This document shows, piece after piece, positions 1 to 6,073 of a stretch of 6,104 nt of DNA. The notes below the pieces were generated by a model that did not search any database, was not told the DNA's origin, and saw only the letters and a list, made by a program, of their open reading frames with translations. Each line of letters starts with the position of its first letter. Position 1 is the first letter of the stretch. The position numbers and the translations under genes were made by a program. The DNA comes from Fen-1258 sp964595365 (GTDB taxonomy: Bacteria; Bacteroidota; Ignavibacteria; Ignavibacteriales; Melioribacteraceae): assembly GCA_964595365.1 (NCBI GenBank), contig CAZQQC010000149.1, positions 1 through 6,104 on the forward strand. Direction: 5' to 3'.

Positions 1-939
1 GGTTCCAACTATCTTGATGCTCTTACAAAAATAAAAACAGTCGTGTTCGATAAAACCGGAACGCTGACTAAAGGTGAATTTAAAGTTGCCAGGATAGTTA
101 CAGCTAATGGATTGAAAGAAGAAGATATTCTTAAATACGCAGCTTATGCAGAAGCGAACTCAAGTCATCCTATAGCAAAATCAATTTTGGATGCTTACAA
201 TAACGAGGTACAGCAAAGTGATATTAGTGAAGTGAAAGAAATTTCCGGTCACGGTATTCAGGTAAAAGTAAATGGCGATGAAATTTTAGTCGGGAACGAT
301 AAGCTGCTTCATAAAGAAAATATTGGACACGAAAAATGCGATATAGAAGGAACGGCAGTTCACGTTGCAGTAAATAAAAAATATGCGGGATACATTGTAA
401 TATCCGATTCATTAAAAAATGAAGCTGCCGAAGCAATCGATGCGCTCAATAAACTTAATGTAAAAACTGTTATGCTCACAGGTGATAACGAAAACACTAC
501 CAAGATTTATGCAAAGAAGCTTGGCATAAAAGAATTTTACCCGGAGCTTCTGCCGGAAAACAAGGTTGAACATATCGAAAAATTGCTTGAGAAGACAACT
601 GACGGCAAAATTGCATTTGTTGGCGATGGTATAAACGACGCACCGGTAATAGCACGTGCCGACGTTGGAATTGCGATGGGCGCGCTCGGTTCCGATGCAG
701 CAGTTGAAACAGCCGATGTTGTGCTGATGGCAGATTCACCAATGCAAGTTGTAAATGCAATTGAAGTCGCGAAACGAACAAGAAGTATAGTCTGGCAGAA
801 TATTGCGTTTGCAATGGGAGTTAAATTATTTTTCATTCTTATTGGCGCATTTGGAATTGCAACAATGTGGGAAGCTGTGTTCGGAGATATGGGAGTGGCA
901 ATAATAGCAATATTGAATGCAATGAGAGTATATAAATAA
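1..939 (+). CDS. P1B-type heavy-metal-transporting ATPase (Zn/Cd/Pb class), C-terminal part, 5' truncated by window edge
   Basis: Reading frame 1 is open from the first base to a TAA at 937-939 (312 residues visible). The GTG at 43 is an internal Val codon, not a start. Numbered from the first codon: the phosphorylation motif DKTGT starts at Asp17; the SHP motif typical of P1B nucleotide-binding domains has His56-Pro57; TGDN of the P domain starts near 160; the hinge motif GDGINDAP starts near 208. Two membrane segments close the protein. The first carries a Lys (about 275) and the second a D-x-G motif (Asp about 296, in GDMG), the pairing expected of Zn2+/Cd2+/Pb2+ exporters of the ZntA/CadA class rather than Cu+ pumps. 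The metal-binding N-terminus, actuator domain and CPC-type membrane motif lie outside the window, so metal specificity is inferred from the last helices only. The enzyme would export divalent metal across the inner membrane using ATP. It is convergent with the cysteine operon and no functional link is evident. Confidence 0.95.
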   Translation, partial: GSNYLDALTKIKTVVFDKTGTLTKGEFKVARIVTANGLKEEDILKYAAYAEANSSHPIAKSILDAYNNEVQQSDISEVKEISGHGIQVKVNGDEILVGNDKLLHKENIGHEKCDIEGTAVHVAVNKKYAGYIVISDSLKNEAAEAIDALNKLNVKTVMLTGDNENTTKIYAKKLGIKEFYPELLPENKVEHIEKLLEKTTDGKIAFVGDGINDAPVIARADVGIAMGALGSDAAVETADVVLMADSPMQVVNAIEVAKRTRSIVWQNIAFAMGVKLFFILIGAFGIATMWEAVFGDMGVAIIAILNAMRVYK

Positions 940-1027
940 TGTTTTGTCGAAATGACCGGCAATCTTAGGCCGGATTGTACACTCTTGTGTTTATGATAAA
1001 TTCATTTTGTCTATCAAGTTTATCAAA

Positions 1028-1052
1028 GCAGTGCAATTTTGTAAAATACTGC
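1028..1052 (-). terminator. Possible weak terminator hairpin after the cystathionine gamma-lyase gene
   Basis: On the minus strand, about 40-65 nt past the gene's TAA, GCAGT (1052-1048) can pair with ACTGC (1032-1028), with an additional ATTTT/AAAAT match inside, followed only by TTTGATAAAC. The short stem and poor T-tract make this a weak candidate. It is simply the best hairpin seen in the 152-bp convergent gap (940-1091), which otherwise holds nothing I recognise. Confidence 0.25.
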
Positions 1053-1091
1053 CTCAATGTCTCCCTTTTTGAAGAATGAAAAAGCAGAAGG

Positions 1092-2258
1092 TTATATTTT
1101 TTCAAATGCCTTCTCTAAGTCGTCAATTAAATCTTGTATGTCTTCAATACCTACCGAGATTCTAATCAAAGTGTCAGAAATTCCAATACGTTTTCGTTCT
1201 ATTTCAGAGACGGATGAATGAGTCATTATCGCAGGCAGTTCGATCAACGATTCAACACCTCCGAGACTTTCGGCAATCTTAATTAGCTGTAAGCTCTGAA
1301 GAAATATCTTTGCGTCGTTGATATTTCCGGATAGCTCAAAAGAAATAATTCCTCCAAAACCTCTTGCTTGCGTCTTTGCAAGTGTGTGCTGCGGGTGCGA
1401 AAATAATCCGGGGTAAATAACTTTTTTAACTTTCGGATGTTTCTCAAGATACTCTGAGATCATCAGTGCATTATAATTATGGCGTTCCATACGCAGAGAG
1501 AGAGTTTTTATTCCGCGCATAACAAGGAAGCAATCAAAAGGCGAGGGAATGGCTCCAACTGCATTCTGCCTGTGTTTTATTTTATCGTAGAGTTCATCGT
1601 TAGAAAGCATTACAGAACCATTTACAACGTCGCAATGACCGCCGATGTATTTGGTGGAACTATGTATTACTATATCGGCACCTAAATCGAGCGGATTCTG
1701 AAAGTAAGGTGATAGAAATGTATTATCTACAATTAGAATAAGGTTGTGTCTTTTTGCAATTGCCGAAACAGCTTGTATGTCACATAATTTTAACAGTGGA
1801 TTCGAAGGTGTTTCAACCCACAATAACTTTGTCTCTTTTTTTATTACTTCTTCAACTTTCGATGGTATTGAGGCGTCGACAAAAGTAAATTCAATGTCGT
1901 AATTGGAAAATACTTCATTGAATAATCTCTTGGTTCCTCCATAGAGATCGTCAAAACAAACAACATGATCGCCTCGAGTAAGCAAAGCAAAAAGGAGAGT
2001 GGATTCGGCAGCCAGACCGGAAGCGAAAGACAAACCGTATTTTGCATTTTCCAGTGCGGCAAGTTTTTCTTCCAGGTATTTTCTTGATGGATTCAGTGAT
2101 CTGGAATATTCATATCCTGCAGTTGGTTTTTCAACTAACTGCCGCGCAAAAGTAGTTGAAAGATGAATCGGTGGAACTATGTCGCCAGTTGCACCTTCTC
2201 TATAGTCCGGTTCTTCACCTGTGTGAATAGCCTTTGTAGAAAATCCGTACCTGCTCAT
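1092..2258 (-). CDS. mccB: Cystathionine gamma-lyase (PLP-dependent Cys/Met metabolism enzyme), second gene of reverse-transsulfuration operon
   Basis: A full-length 388-residue member of the Cys/Met-metabolism PLP enzyme family (fold type I). Visible landmarks: YSR (51-53), the phosphate-binding motif donated across the dimer; SGL at 80-82; the stacking tyrosine in DDLYGGT (Tyr106); VDNTF with the pyridine-nitrogen Asp178; and STKY with Schiff-base Lys203. The C-terminal half (AESLGG-ESL, LPAIMTHSS, GISDTLIRISVG-ED) follows eukaryotic cystathionine gamma-lyase very closely as I recall it. The expected reaction is cystathionine to cysteine, 2-oxobutanoate and ammonia in the cytosol. Family members with gamma-synthase or homocysteine-forming activity look alike. 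The lyase call therefore rests on resemblance plus its partner, a cystathionine beta-synthase. The ATG overlaps the stop of cbs as ATGA, implying translational coupling, and is preceded by GAGG 9 nt upstream inside cbs. The symbol follows the B. subtilis mccA-mccB convention; metB-type names are also used. Confidence 0.9.
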   Translation of the reverse strand: MSRYGFSTKAIHTGEEPDYREGATGDIVPPIHLSTTFARQLVEKPTAGYEYSRSLNPSRKYLEEKLAALENAKYGLSFASGLAAESTLLFALLTRGDHVVCFDDLYGGTKRLFNEVFSNYDIEFTFVDASIPSKVEEVIKKETKLLWVETPSNPLLKLCDIQAVSAIAKRHNLILIVDNTFLSPYFQNPLDLGADIVIHSSTKYIGGHCDVVNGSVMLSNDELYDKIKHRQNAVGAIPSPFDCFLVMRGIKTLSLRMERHNYNALMISEYLEKHPKVKKVIYPGLFSHPQHTLAKTQARGFGGIISFELSGNINDAKIFLQSLQLIKIAESLGGVESLIELPAIMTHSSVSEIERKRIGISDTLIRISVGIEDIQDLIDDLEKAFEKI

Positions 2259-3625
2259 ATTATGTTGCCTCGTCGTAAATGATTTATAAGATCAATTTTT
2301 GTAATTAGTCCCTGAAAATTATTATTCTCGTCTTCAACAATAGCTACTAAACCGGAATTAAGAATTTCAACAAGCGAATGGATCGTATCGGTGATTCTAA
2401 TGATTTTTAACTCCGTCGTCATAATTTCTTTAATCTCATCATTTATTGTATGGTTTCCGGAATACAGAGTAAGCAATAGATCGGATTCATCAATAATTCC
2501 AACAATTTTTTCTTGATTCAATACCGGCAGCTGGGAGATTTCATAAATCTTCATACGCTTGTAGGCGGTAAGCAAAGTATCATCCGGTTTGACACAAATA
2601 GTAGCATGATCTTCAAAACGCCGTGATATAATATCGCGAAGGTCTCCATATTGTTTTCTTTGAAATAAACCTTGATCGAGAAGCCAATAATCGTTATACA
2701 TTTTTGATAAATACTTATTGCCGCTGTCACATACAAAAGTAACTACTCGTTTAGGAGAGGACTGATCCTTGCAGTACTTTAGCGCAGCACTAAGAAGTGT
2801 GCCAGAAGAAGAGCCAGCAAGAATCCCTTCGCTTCTTACTAACTCTTTTGCTGCATAGAAACTTTCTTGATCGCTCACTACATATGCTTTTTTTGTTAAT
2901 GAAAAGTCGGCAATTTTTGGAATAAAATCTTCTCCAATCCCTTCTACCAGCCATGTGCCGGCTTCACTGGTGATTTTGCCTGTGTTGATATATTCTGCAA
3001 GAACAGAATCCTTTGGATCAGCCAAAATTATTTCCACTGTGTCTGATACCTTCTTAAAGAAATGTGTTAATCCTGTTATTGTGCCTGATGAACCAACTCC
3101 TACAACAACAGCATCAATTTTGTGATCCATCTGTTCCCAAATTTCCGGTCCGGTAGTAGTTTCATGGGCTAAAGGGTTAGCCGGATTTTCGAATTGATTT
3201 ACATAGTACGCACCCGTTTTTTTTGCAATACTAAGTGCAAGGTCTTGATAATATTCGGGATGACCTTTGCTAACATCAGAACGTGTAATGATTATCTCGG
3301 CGCCTAATGCATGAAGATGATTAATTTTTTCCTGGCTCATCTTATCGGGAATAACTAAAATGATTTTATAACCCTTCATTCTTGCAACTAATGCAAGCCC
3401 GATGCCGGTGTTACCGGCAGTTGCCTCAATTATGGTACCGCCGGGTTTTAAGAATCCCTGCAGTTCTGCTGCAGTAATCATCGATAGTCCAATTCTATCT
3501 TTTATTGAACCGCCGGGATTCTGATTCTCTAATTTTAAAAATAGGCGACACTTTCCGGTATCCAATCTCGTAACTTCTACAAGCGGTGTGTTCCCGATAG
3601 TTTCTAAAATATTTTTGTAAGTCAT
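2255..3625 (-). CDS. cbs: Cystathionine beta-synthase with C-terminal CBS-domain pair, first gene of reverse-transsulfuration operon
   Basis: A 456-residue PLP enzyme of fold type II. The catalytic domain spans about residues 3-320: GNTPLV at 11-16; NPGGSIKDR with the PLP Lys42; the substrate loop ATAGNTG at 68-74; the phosphate-gripping GVGSSGT at 176-182; VEGIGEDFIP near 227; and GSSSGT with Ser272 in the pyridine-nitrogen position. Residues about 328-455 form two CBS motifs (a Bateman module), which in animal CBS is the S-adenosylmethionine-responsive regulatory region. The ligand here is unknown. No N-terminal heme-binding extension precedes the catalytic domain, as is usual in bacteria. 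The expected reaction is serine plus homocysteine to cystathionine. Cysteine synthases share the catalytic core, but the CBS-domain fusion and the adjacent gamma-lyase favour CBS. The ATG has an AAGGAGG 4 nt upstream. It ends in TGA overlapping the next gene's ATG. Upstream on the same strand lie a promoter, a polycysteine leader ORF and a terminator, suggesting control by cysteine supply. Confidence 0.93.
   Translation of the reverse strand: MTYKNILETIGNTPLVEVTRLDTGKCRLFLKLENQNPGGSIKDRIGLSMITAAELQGFLKPGGTIIEATAGNTGIGLALVARMKGYKIILVIPDKMSQEKINHLHALGAEIIITRSDVSKGHPEYYQDLALSIAKKTGAYYVNQFENPANPLAHETTTGPEIWEQMDHKIDAVVVGVGSSGTITGLTHFFKKVSDTVEIILADPKDSVLAEYINTGKITSEAGTWLVEGIGEDFIPKIADFSLTKKAYVVSDQESFYAAKELVRSEGILAGSSSGTLLSAALKYCKDQSSPKRVVTFVCDSGNKYLSKMYNDYWLLDQGLFQRKQYGDLRDIISRRFEDHATICVKPDDTLLTAYKRMKIYEISQLPVLNQEKIVGIIDESDLLLTLYSGNHTINDEIKEIMTTELKIIRITDTIHSLVEILNSGLVAIVEDENNNFQGLITKIDLINHLRRGNII
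2268..2271 (-). promoter_or_regulatory. Ribosome-binding site of cystathionine gamma-lyase gene, inside cbs
   Basis: GAGG lies 9 nt upstream of the ATG at 2258 on the minus strand, within the last codons of cbs. With the ATGA stop/start overlap it supports 2258 as the start and allows both re-initiation and independent initiation. Confidence 0.6.
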
Positions 3626-3629
3626 ATCG

Positions 3630-3636
3630 CCTCCTT
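3630..3636 (-). promoter_or_regulatory. Shine-Dalgarno site of cbs
   Basis: AAGGAGG on the minus strand, 4 nt before the ATG at 3625. It is the strongest ribosome-binding site in the window and fixes the cbs start. It also suggests the organism uses Shine-Dalgarno initiation, unlike many Bacteroidetes. Confidence 0.8.
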
Positions 3637-3659
3637 CAAAAGAATGTTATTTACTGATG

Positions 3660-3757
3660 TTACGCAAGGCTTAGATTTGACAAACGAATTTTTGTTGTTT
3701 TAGAAAAAAAATCCGTTTTACAGTTATATTTTTCATTGTAGAACAAACCTTGCGTAA
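3660..3757. repeat. 10-bp perfect inverted repeat flanking a 78-bp AT-rich core, upstream of cbs
   Basis: TTACGCAAGG (3660-3669) and CCTTGCGTAA (3748-3757) are perfect reverse complements. Slightly inside, TTTG (3676-3679) and CAAA (3744-3747) can also pair, with a 6-nt bulge on one side. The core is very AT-rich. No target-site duplication is evident beside the arms. It could be a small MITE-like element or insertion-sequence remnant, a binding site for a regulator, or a long hairpin in the cbs leader. I cannot assign it to a known family. Confidence 0.5.
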
Positions 3758-3838
3758 GGTTAGTTGTGTAATTGACTCATTTGTAATTTGATTTATGCAT
3801 GTAAATAATTCTGTAAAATAGATATTCCCAAAATATAT

Positions 3839-3952
3839 TTAATCTGCCTTCGCCCCGGTGAATAGATGGGGACTCCTCGCCGCGCAAAAGCTGCACAAGG
3901 CAGTCGGCGGACCTGCCTGTACAGAGCCAACGTTACGTTTCAGCAAAGGCAT
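3839..3952 (-). CDS. Possible 37-residue small protein with a CxxC motif; unrecognised, may instead be structured RNA
   Basis: This 37-codon ORF starts at the ATG at 3952, with GGAGG 4 nt upstream (the same geometry as cbs), and ends in TAA at 3841-3839. An in-frame ATG at 3970 would give 43 residues but lacks that ribosome-binding site. The product is basic near its N-terminus and carries a CxxC (Cys20, Cys23, in LCSFC). It has no signal peptide or membrane segment that I can see and I do not recognise it. It sits between the attenuator-like terminator and cbs on the same strand, so operon read-through transcripts would include it. Its roughly 60% GC content in an AT-rich gap is equally what a structured RNA would show, so coding status is uncertain. 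Confidence 0.35.
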   Translation of the reverse strand: MPLLKRNVGSVQAGPPTALCSFCAARSPHLFTGAKAD

Positions 3953-3971
3953 GCTTCCTCCGAGTTTCATA
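3844..3971. other. GC-rich structured island (candidate non-coding RNA or leader element)
   Basis: Bases 3851-3960 are about 60% GC, while 3640-3840 is around 30%. Many short perfect inverted repeats are visible: CCCC (3853-3856) with GGGG (3868-3871); CGCCG (3878-3882) with CGGCG (3905-3909), enclosing CTGC/GCAG; and CTGCCTT (3844-3850) with AAGGCAG (3897-3903). A second CTGCCT at 3913-3918 is not complementary to the first but competes for the same AAGGCAG. I checked by eye for tRNA, tmRNA, RNase P, SRP RNA and common riboswitch cores and recognised none. Strand is undetermined. Confidence 0.4.
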
Positions 3972-3990
3972 CCATTGATTTTGTTTGAAT

Positions 3991-4021
3991 AAAAAAGCCC
4001 TTCACTACATGAAGGGCTTTT
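3991..4021 (-). terminator. Strong intrinsic terminator between the polycysteine leader ORF and cbs; likely attenuator
   Basis: A perfect 12-bp stem: AAAAGCCCTTCA (minus 4021-4010) pairs with TGAAGGGCTTTT (minus 4004-3993) around a 5-nt loop. On the minus strand the 3' arm runs into six consecutive T (3996-3991) followed by ATTC. On the plus strand the tract is TTTTCTT, so some bidirectional activity is possible, but no plus-strand gene precedes it. It lies 30 nt after the leader ORF's TAG and about 365 nt before cbs, so it would stop transcripts from the promoter at 4161-4189 unless antitermination occurs. Confidence 0.85.
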
Positions 4022-4051
4022 CTTAAAATTTATTTTGTTGTAAATTGAATG

Positions 4052-4147
4052 CTAGATCAAGTCCTCCGATGTCGGGCTATAAATGGGGCAGCAACAACAT
4101 GCATCGGCTGTTAAATTAATTGTGTTATTCGTCTCGCTGTTTTTCAT
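4052..4147 (-). CDS. Putative polycysteine leader peptide (31 aa, four consecutive Cys)
   Basis: This ORF runs from an ATG (4147-4145) to a TAG (4054-4052), 31 codons. Residues 17-20 are four consecutive cysteines encoded TGT TGT TGC TGC (4099-4088), within DACCCCPIYSP. The N-terminal half is polar and Asn/Thr-rich. It has no signal peptide, membrane segment or known domain. It sits 13 nt below the -10 of a good promoter and 30 nt above a strong terminator, on the same strand as, and upstream of, a cysteine-producing operon. From that context I infer a regulatory leader peptide whose translation senses charged tRNA-Cys. Against this: there is no Shine-Dalgarno, the predicted 5' UTR is only about 7 nt, and the run of Cys could be accidental in a short non-coding RNA. 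A cysteine-rich metal-binding or modified peptide is a less likely alternative, since no modification enzymes are nearby. Confidence 0.5.
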   Translation of the reverse strand: MKNSETNNTINLTADACCCCPIYSPTSEDLI

Positions 4148-4160
4148 AATCTTGTGTGAA

Positions 4161-4189
4161 AATATAAATCAAAGAGATAGATGTGTCAA
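4161..4189 (-). promoter_or_regulatory. Sigma70-type promoter for the leader transcript / cbs operon
   Basis: On the minus strand TTGACA (4189-4184) and TATATT (4166-4161) are separated by exactly 17 bp. This is a perfect -35 box, a near-consensus -10 box and optimal spacing. The predicted transcription start is near 4154. A transcript ending at the terminator would be about 165 nt; read-through would give cbs a leader of roughly 530 nt. Confidence 0.7.
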
Positions 4190-4324
4190 GTAAAGAAAAA
4201 TTTTTTTGGCAGCAGCAACGACCTTTGTGCATGAAGATGCGCCGCAAGCAGACGCAATGACCCGGGGGAAGAGATGCATTGCACTGACCGCACTTAAGTT
4301 CACGCAGTTATTAGTTTTTAAAAA
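4190..4324. other. Unassigned stretch between cstA and the leader promoter, with GC-rich segment and imperfect inverted repeat
   Basis: Bases 4205-4305 are about 52% GC, higher than both flanks. An imperfect inverted repeat is visible: GTGCA (4227-4231) plus ATGC (4237-4240) against GCATTGCAC (4276-4284), with a 5-nt bulge and a 35-nt loop. The minus-strand frame of cstA stays open past its TGA through this stretch to another TGA near 4171. I see no clear terminator for cstA here and recognise no gene. Confidence 0.3.
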
Positions 4325-6073
4325 TCATTTTGCTAAAACAATTTCCCGTTTATTCTTTTTCCAGAAAACATTTACTGCCAGAACCACAACTCCAAGCGAA
4401 AGCATAAAAAGAAAAACATCTACCACAATTAAAATGTAATTCCTCTTCTCAACGTAATCTAAAAACAATATTACTAAAGCCGTGATTGTTGTTGCAAGCA
4501 TGAAGAGAGCAGGGAAGAGAGCAAAGAGATATTTTTTCCCTTTTATTACCAGCCAGCTTGCAGTAGTTATAAGTGCAAGAGCGGCAAGAAGCTGGTTCGC
4601 TGTTCCAAATATCGGCCAGAGAACAGAGAATGCATTTGAGTACGCAAGAATGAACATGAAAATAACAGTCAATAAAGAATTAAACCAGTAATTTTTGAGG
4701 AAGGGTTTGGGATTCGTAAAAAGGATCGTCCATAACTCTTCGAATAAATATCTATTCAATCTGACCGCAGCATCGAGAGTTGTAATTACAAATCCTTCAA
4801 CGAGCAAAATTCCAAAAACGGTTCCGAGAGAGATTGGTATTTCAAGACCTTGATGAAATAAATTTCCCGCCGCAAGAGAAAATCCTAAAATTGGATTTGA
4901 CTTAACCGACTGATCCGATGGCCATACGATAGATTTGTAGTCGATAAAATTTAATCCCACACCAATTGCCAGAAGAACACAGACAGCAAGCAGAGATTCC
5001 AGGAGCATGGAATTGAAACTTACTATACGGGCATCGGTTTCGTTTGAAATTTGTTTGCAAGTTGTTCCACCGGCTACGAGAGAATGAAAACCGGAAATTG
5101 CGCCGCATGCGATTGTTATAAACATCATGGGCCAAATTATGCCGAGACTTTTAGCGCCTTCGGCAAAATTTAGACTTGGAAGTGAAACAACTGCGCCGCC
5201 GAATCCAACAAACAGCAGGGAGATTACCATTAAAAGAATTCCGCAGTAAAGAATTTGTACGTTTATAAAATCGCGCGGCTGCAAAATTATCCAGACCGGT
5301 GTTCCCGAAGCGATCAAAACATAAATCGAAATTATTATCATCCAATAAAACGGCTGCAACGAAACCGGAAATTGAATTCCAAGCAAGATAGAAATTGTGC
5401 AGATCGCGGATGCGAGTAAGTAAGCGTATAATGTTTTTATTCCTTTCTTATGAATCAGCCAGCCGATAAAAGGTGCGCAGATGGTTATAAAAATTACAGA
5501 TGTAGATGCGATGCCTCCGATTTTTCCGTAAGCGATTCCATCCATAGTAATTGTTTTTAGGATTGTATCGCTTTCTTCAACGCCGAGCTTTGAAAGAGGC
5601 CAAAGCGATGTTAAAGAAATTGCAGTTGCGCTTAAAAAAGATGAGCACACAAGGAGCAGCATCATAATTGTAAAAGTAATCATCAAATTGAAACCGGTTT
5701 TGCCGAGAGTATTTCTTGCAACTTCTGCAATTGATTTTCCTTTTTCGCGCAGACTGATAAACATAGTTGTAAAATCATGAACTGCGCCAAGAAAAATTCC
5801 GCCCGCTACCACCCACATCCATGCAGGAATAAATCCGTAAAGCACAGCCATCGTTGGGCCTATAATTGGTCATGCGCATGCTATTGCAGAAAAATGATGT
5901 GCGAATACAACATAAAGTTTTGTTGGAAAGTAATCCTGTACGTCGTTTATTGTTATTGCGGGTGTCGGGTTATATGAATCTTCTCCTAGATTTTTTGCGA
6001 TAAACTTTGCATAAAATTTACTAGCCAGGCAAAATAAAATTACAGGAATTGATAACAAGAATAGAACGTTCAA
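4325..6073 (-). pseudogene. cstA: Carbon starvation protein CstA (pyruvate/peptide transporter), interrupted by an in-frame TGA at 5872-5870
   Basis: Reading through one stop, 582 codons encode a CstA-family inner-membrane transporter. Counting the TTG at 6073 as codon 1: the N-terminal helix is followed by the FYAKFIAKNLG-type segment; HHFSAIACA then TGA (codon 68) then PIIGP matches the family motif HHFxAIAGAGPIIGP; GAVHDF follows near 97-101; LQPRDF near 264; GAISGFHSLVAGGTT at 324-338; TTLDAAVRLNRYLFEEL near 431-447. Many hydrophobic helices run throughout. CstA proteins import pyruvate or peptides during carbon limitation. The frame is otherwise intact and well conserved on both sides, so this is either a very recent nonsense mutation or a sequencing error. 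The 508-codon ORF from the ATG at 5851 alone would lack the first membrane region. The start is a TTG without a visible Shine-Dalgarno; an ATG 4 nt upstream is out of frame. The gene ends in TGA at 4327-4325. No plausible upstream partner is in the window. Confidence 0.85.

Noticed and set aside
956..973. CCGGC/GCCGG hairpin after the metal ATPase as a terminator
   Set aside because: Only a 5-bp stem with an 8-nt loop, and no T-tract follows on either strand.
3626..3757. A dedicated promoter immediately upstream of cbs
   Set aside because: Candidate boxes (for example TTGTCA with TAACAT) have 15-bp spacing and weak matches. Bacteroidetes-type TTTG/TAnnTTTG was not convincing either. One could still exist.
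3771..3820. Plus-strand promoter (TTGACT near 3771) driving an RNA that ends at the 3991-4021 terminator
   Set aside because: The -10 candidates are poor (TATGCA or badly spaced TAAAAT) and the terminator's T-tract is better on the minus strand. A plus-strand RNA is not excluded but is less supported.
4052..4147. Precursor of a ribosomally made, modified peptide (RiPP) because of its CCCC core
   Set aside because: No modification, protease or export genes are in the window, and the promoter-ORF-terminator position upstream of a cysteine operon is better explained by attenuation.
4206..4439. Plus-strand 77-codon ORF opposite the end of cstA
   Set aside because: Most of it is antisense to conserved cstA coding sequence, it has no ribosome-binding site, and its product is unrecognisable. 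It appears to be a shadow frame.
5870..5872. Genetic code with TGA read as glycine (as in SR1/Gracilibacteria), since this TGA replaces a conserved Gly
   Set aside because: cbs ends in TGA exactly at its natural domain end with an ATGA overlap to the next gene, and cstA also ends in TGA at a natural length. No other in-frame TGA occurs in the conserved genes, and the gene content does not suggest those phyla.
5870..5872. Selenocysteine at the cstA TGA
   Set aside because: The family has glycine, not cysteine or selenocysteine, at this position, no redox role is known there, and I saw no convincing SECIS-like hairpin just downstream.
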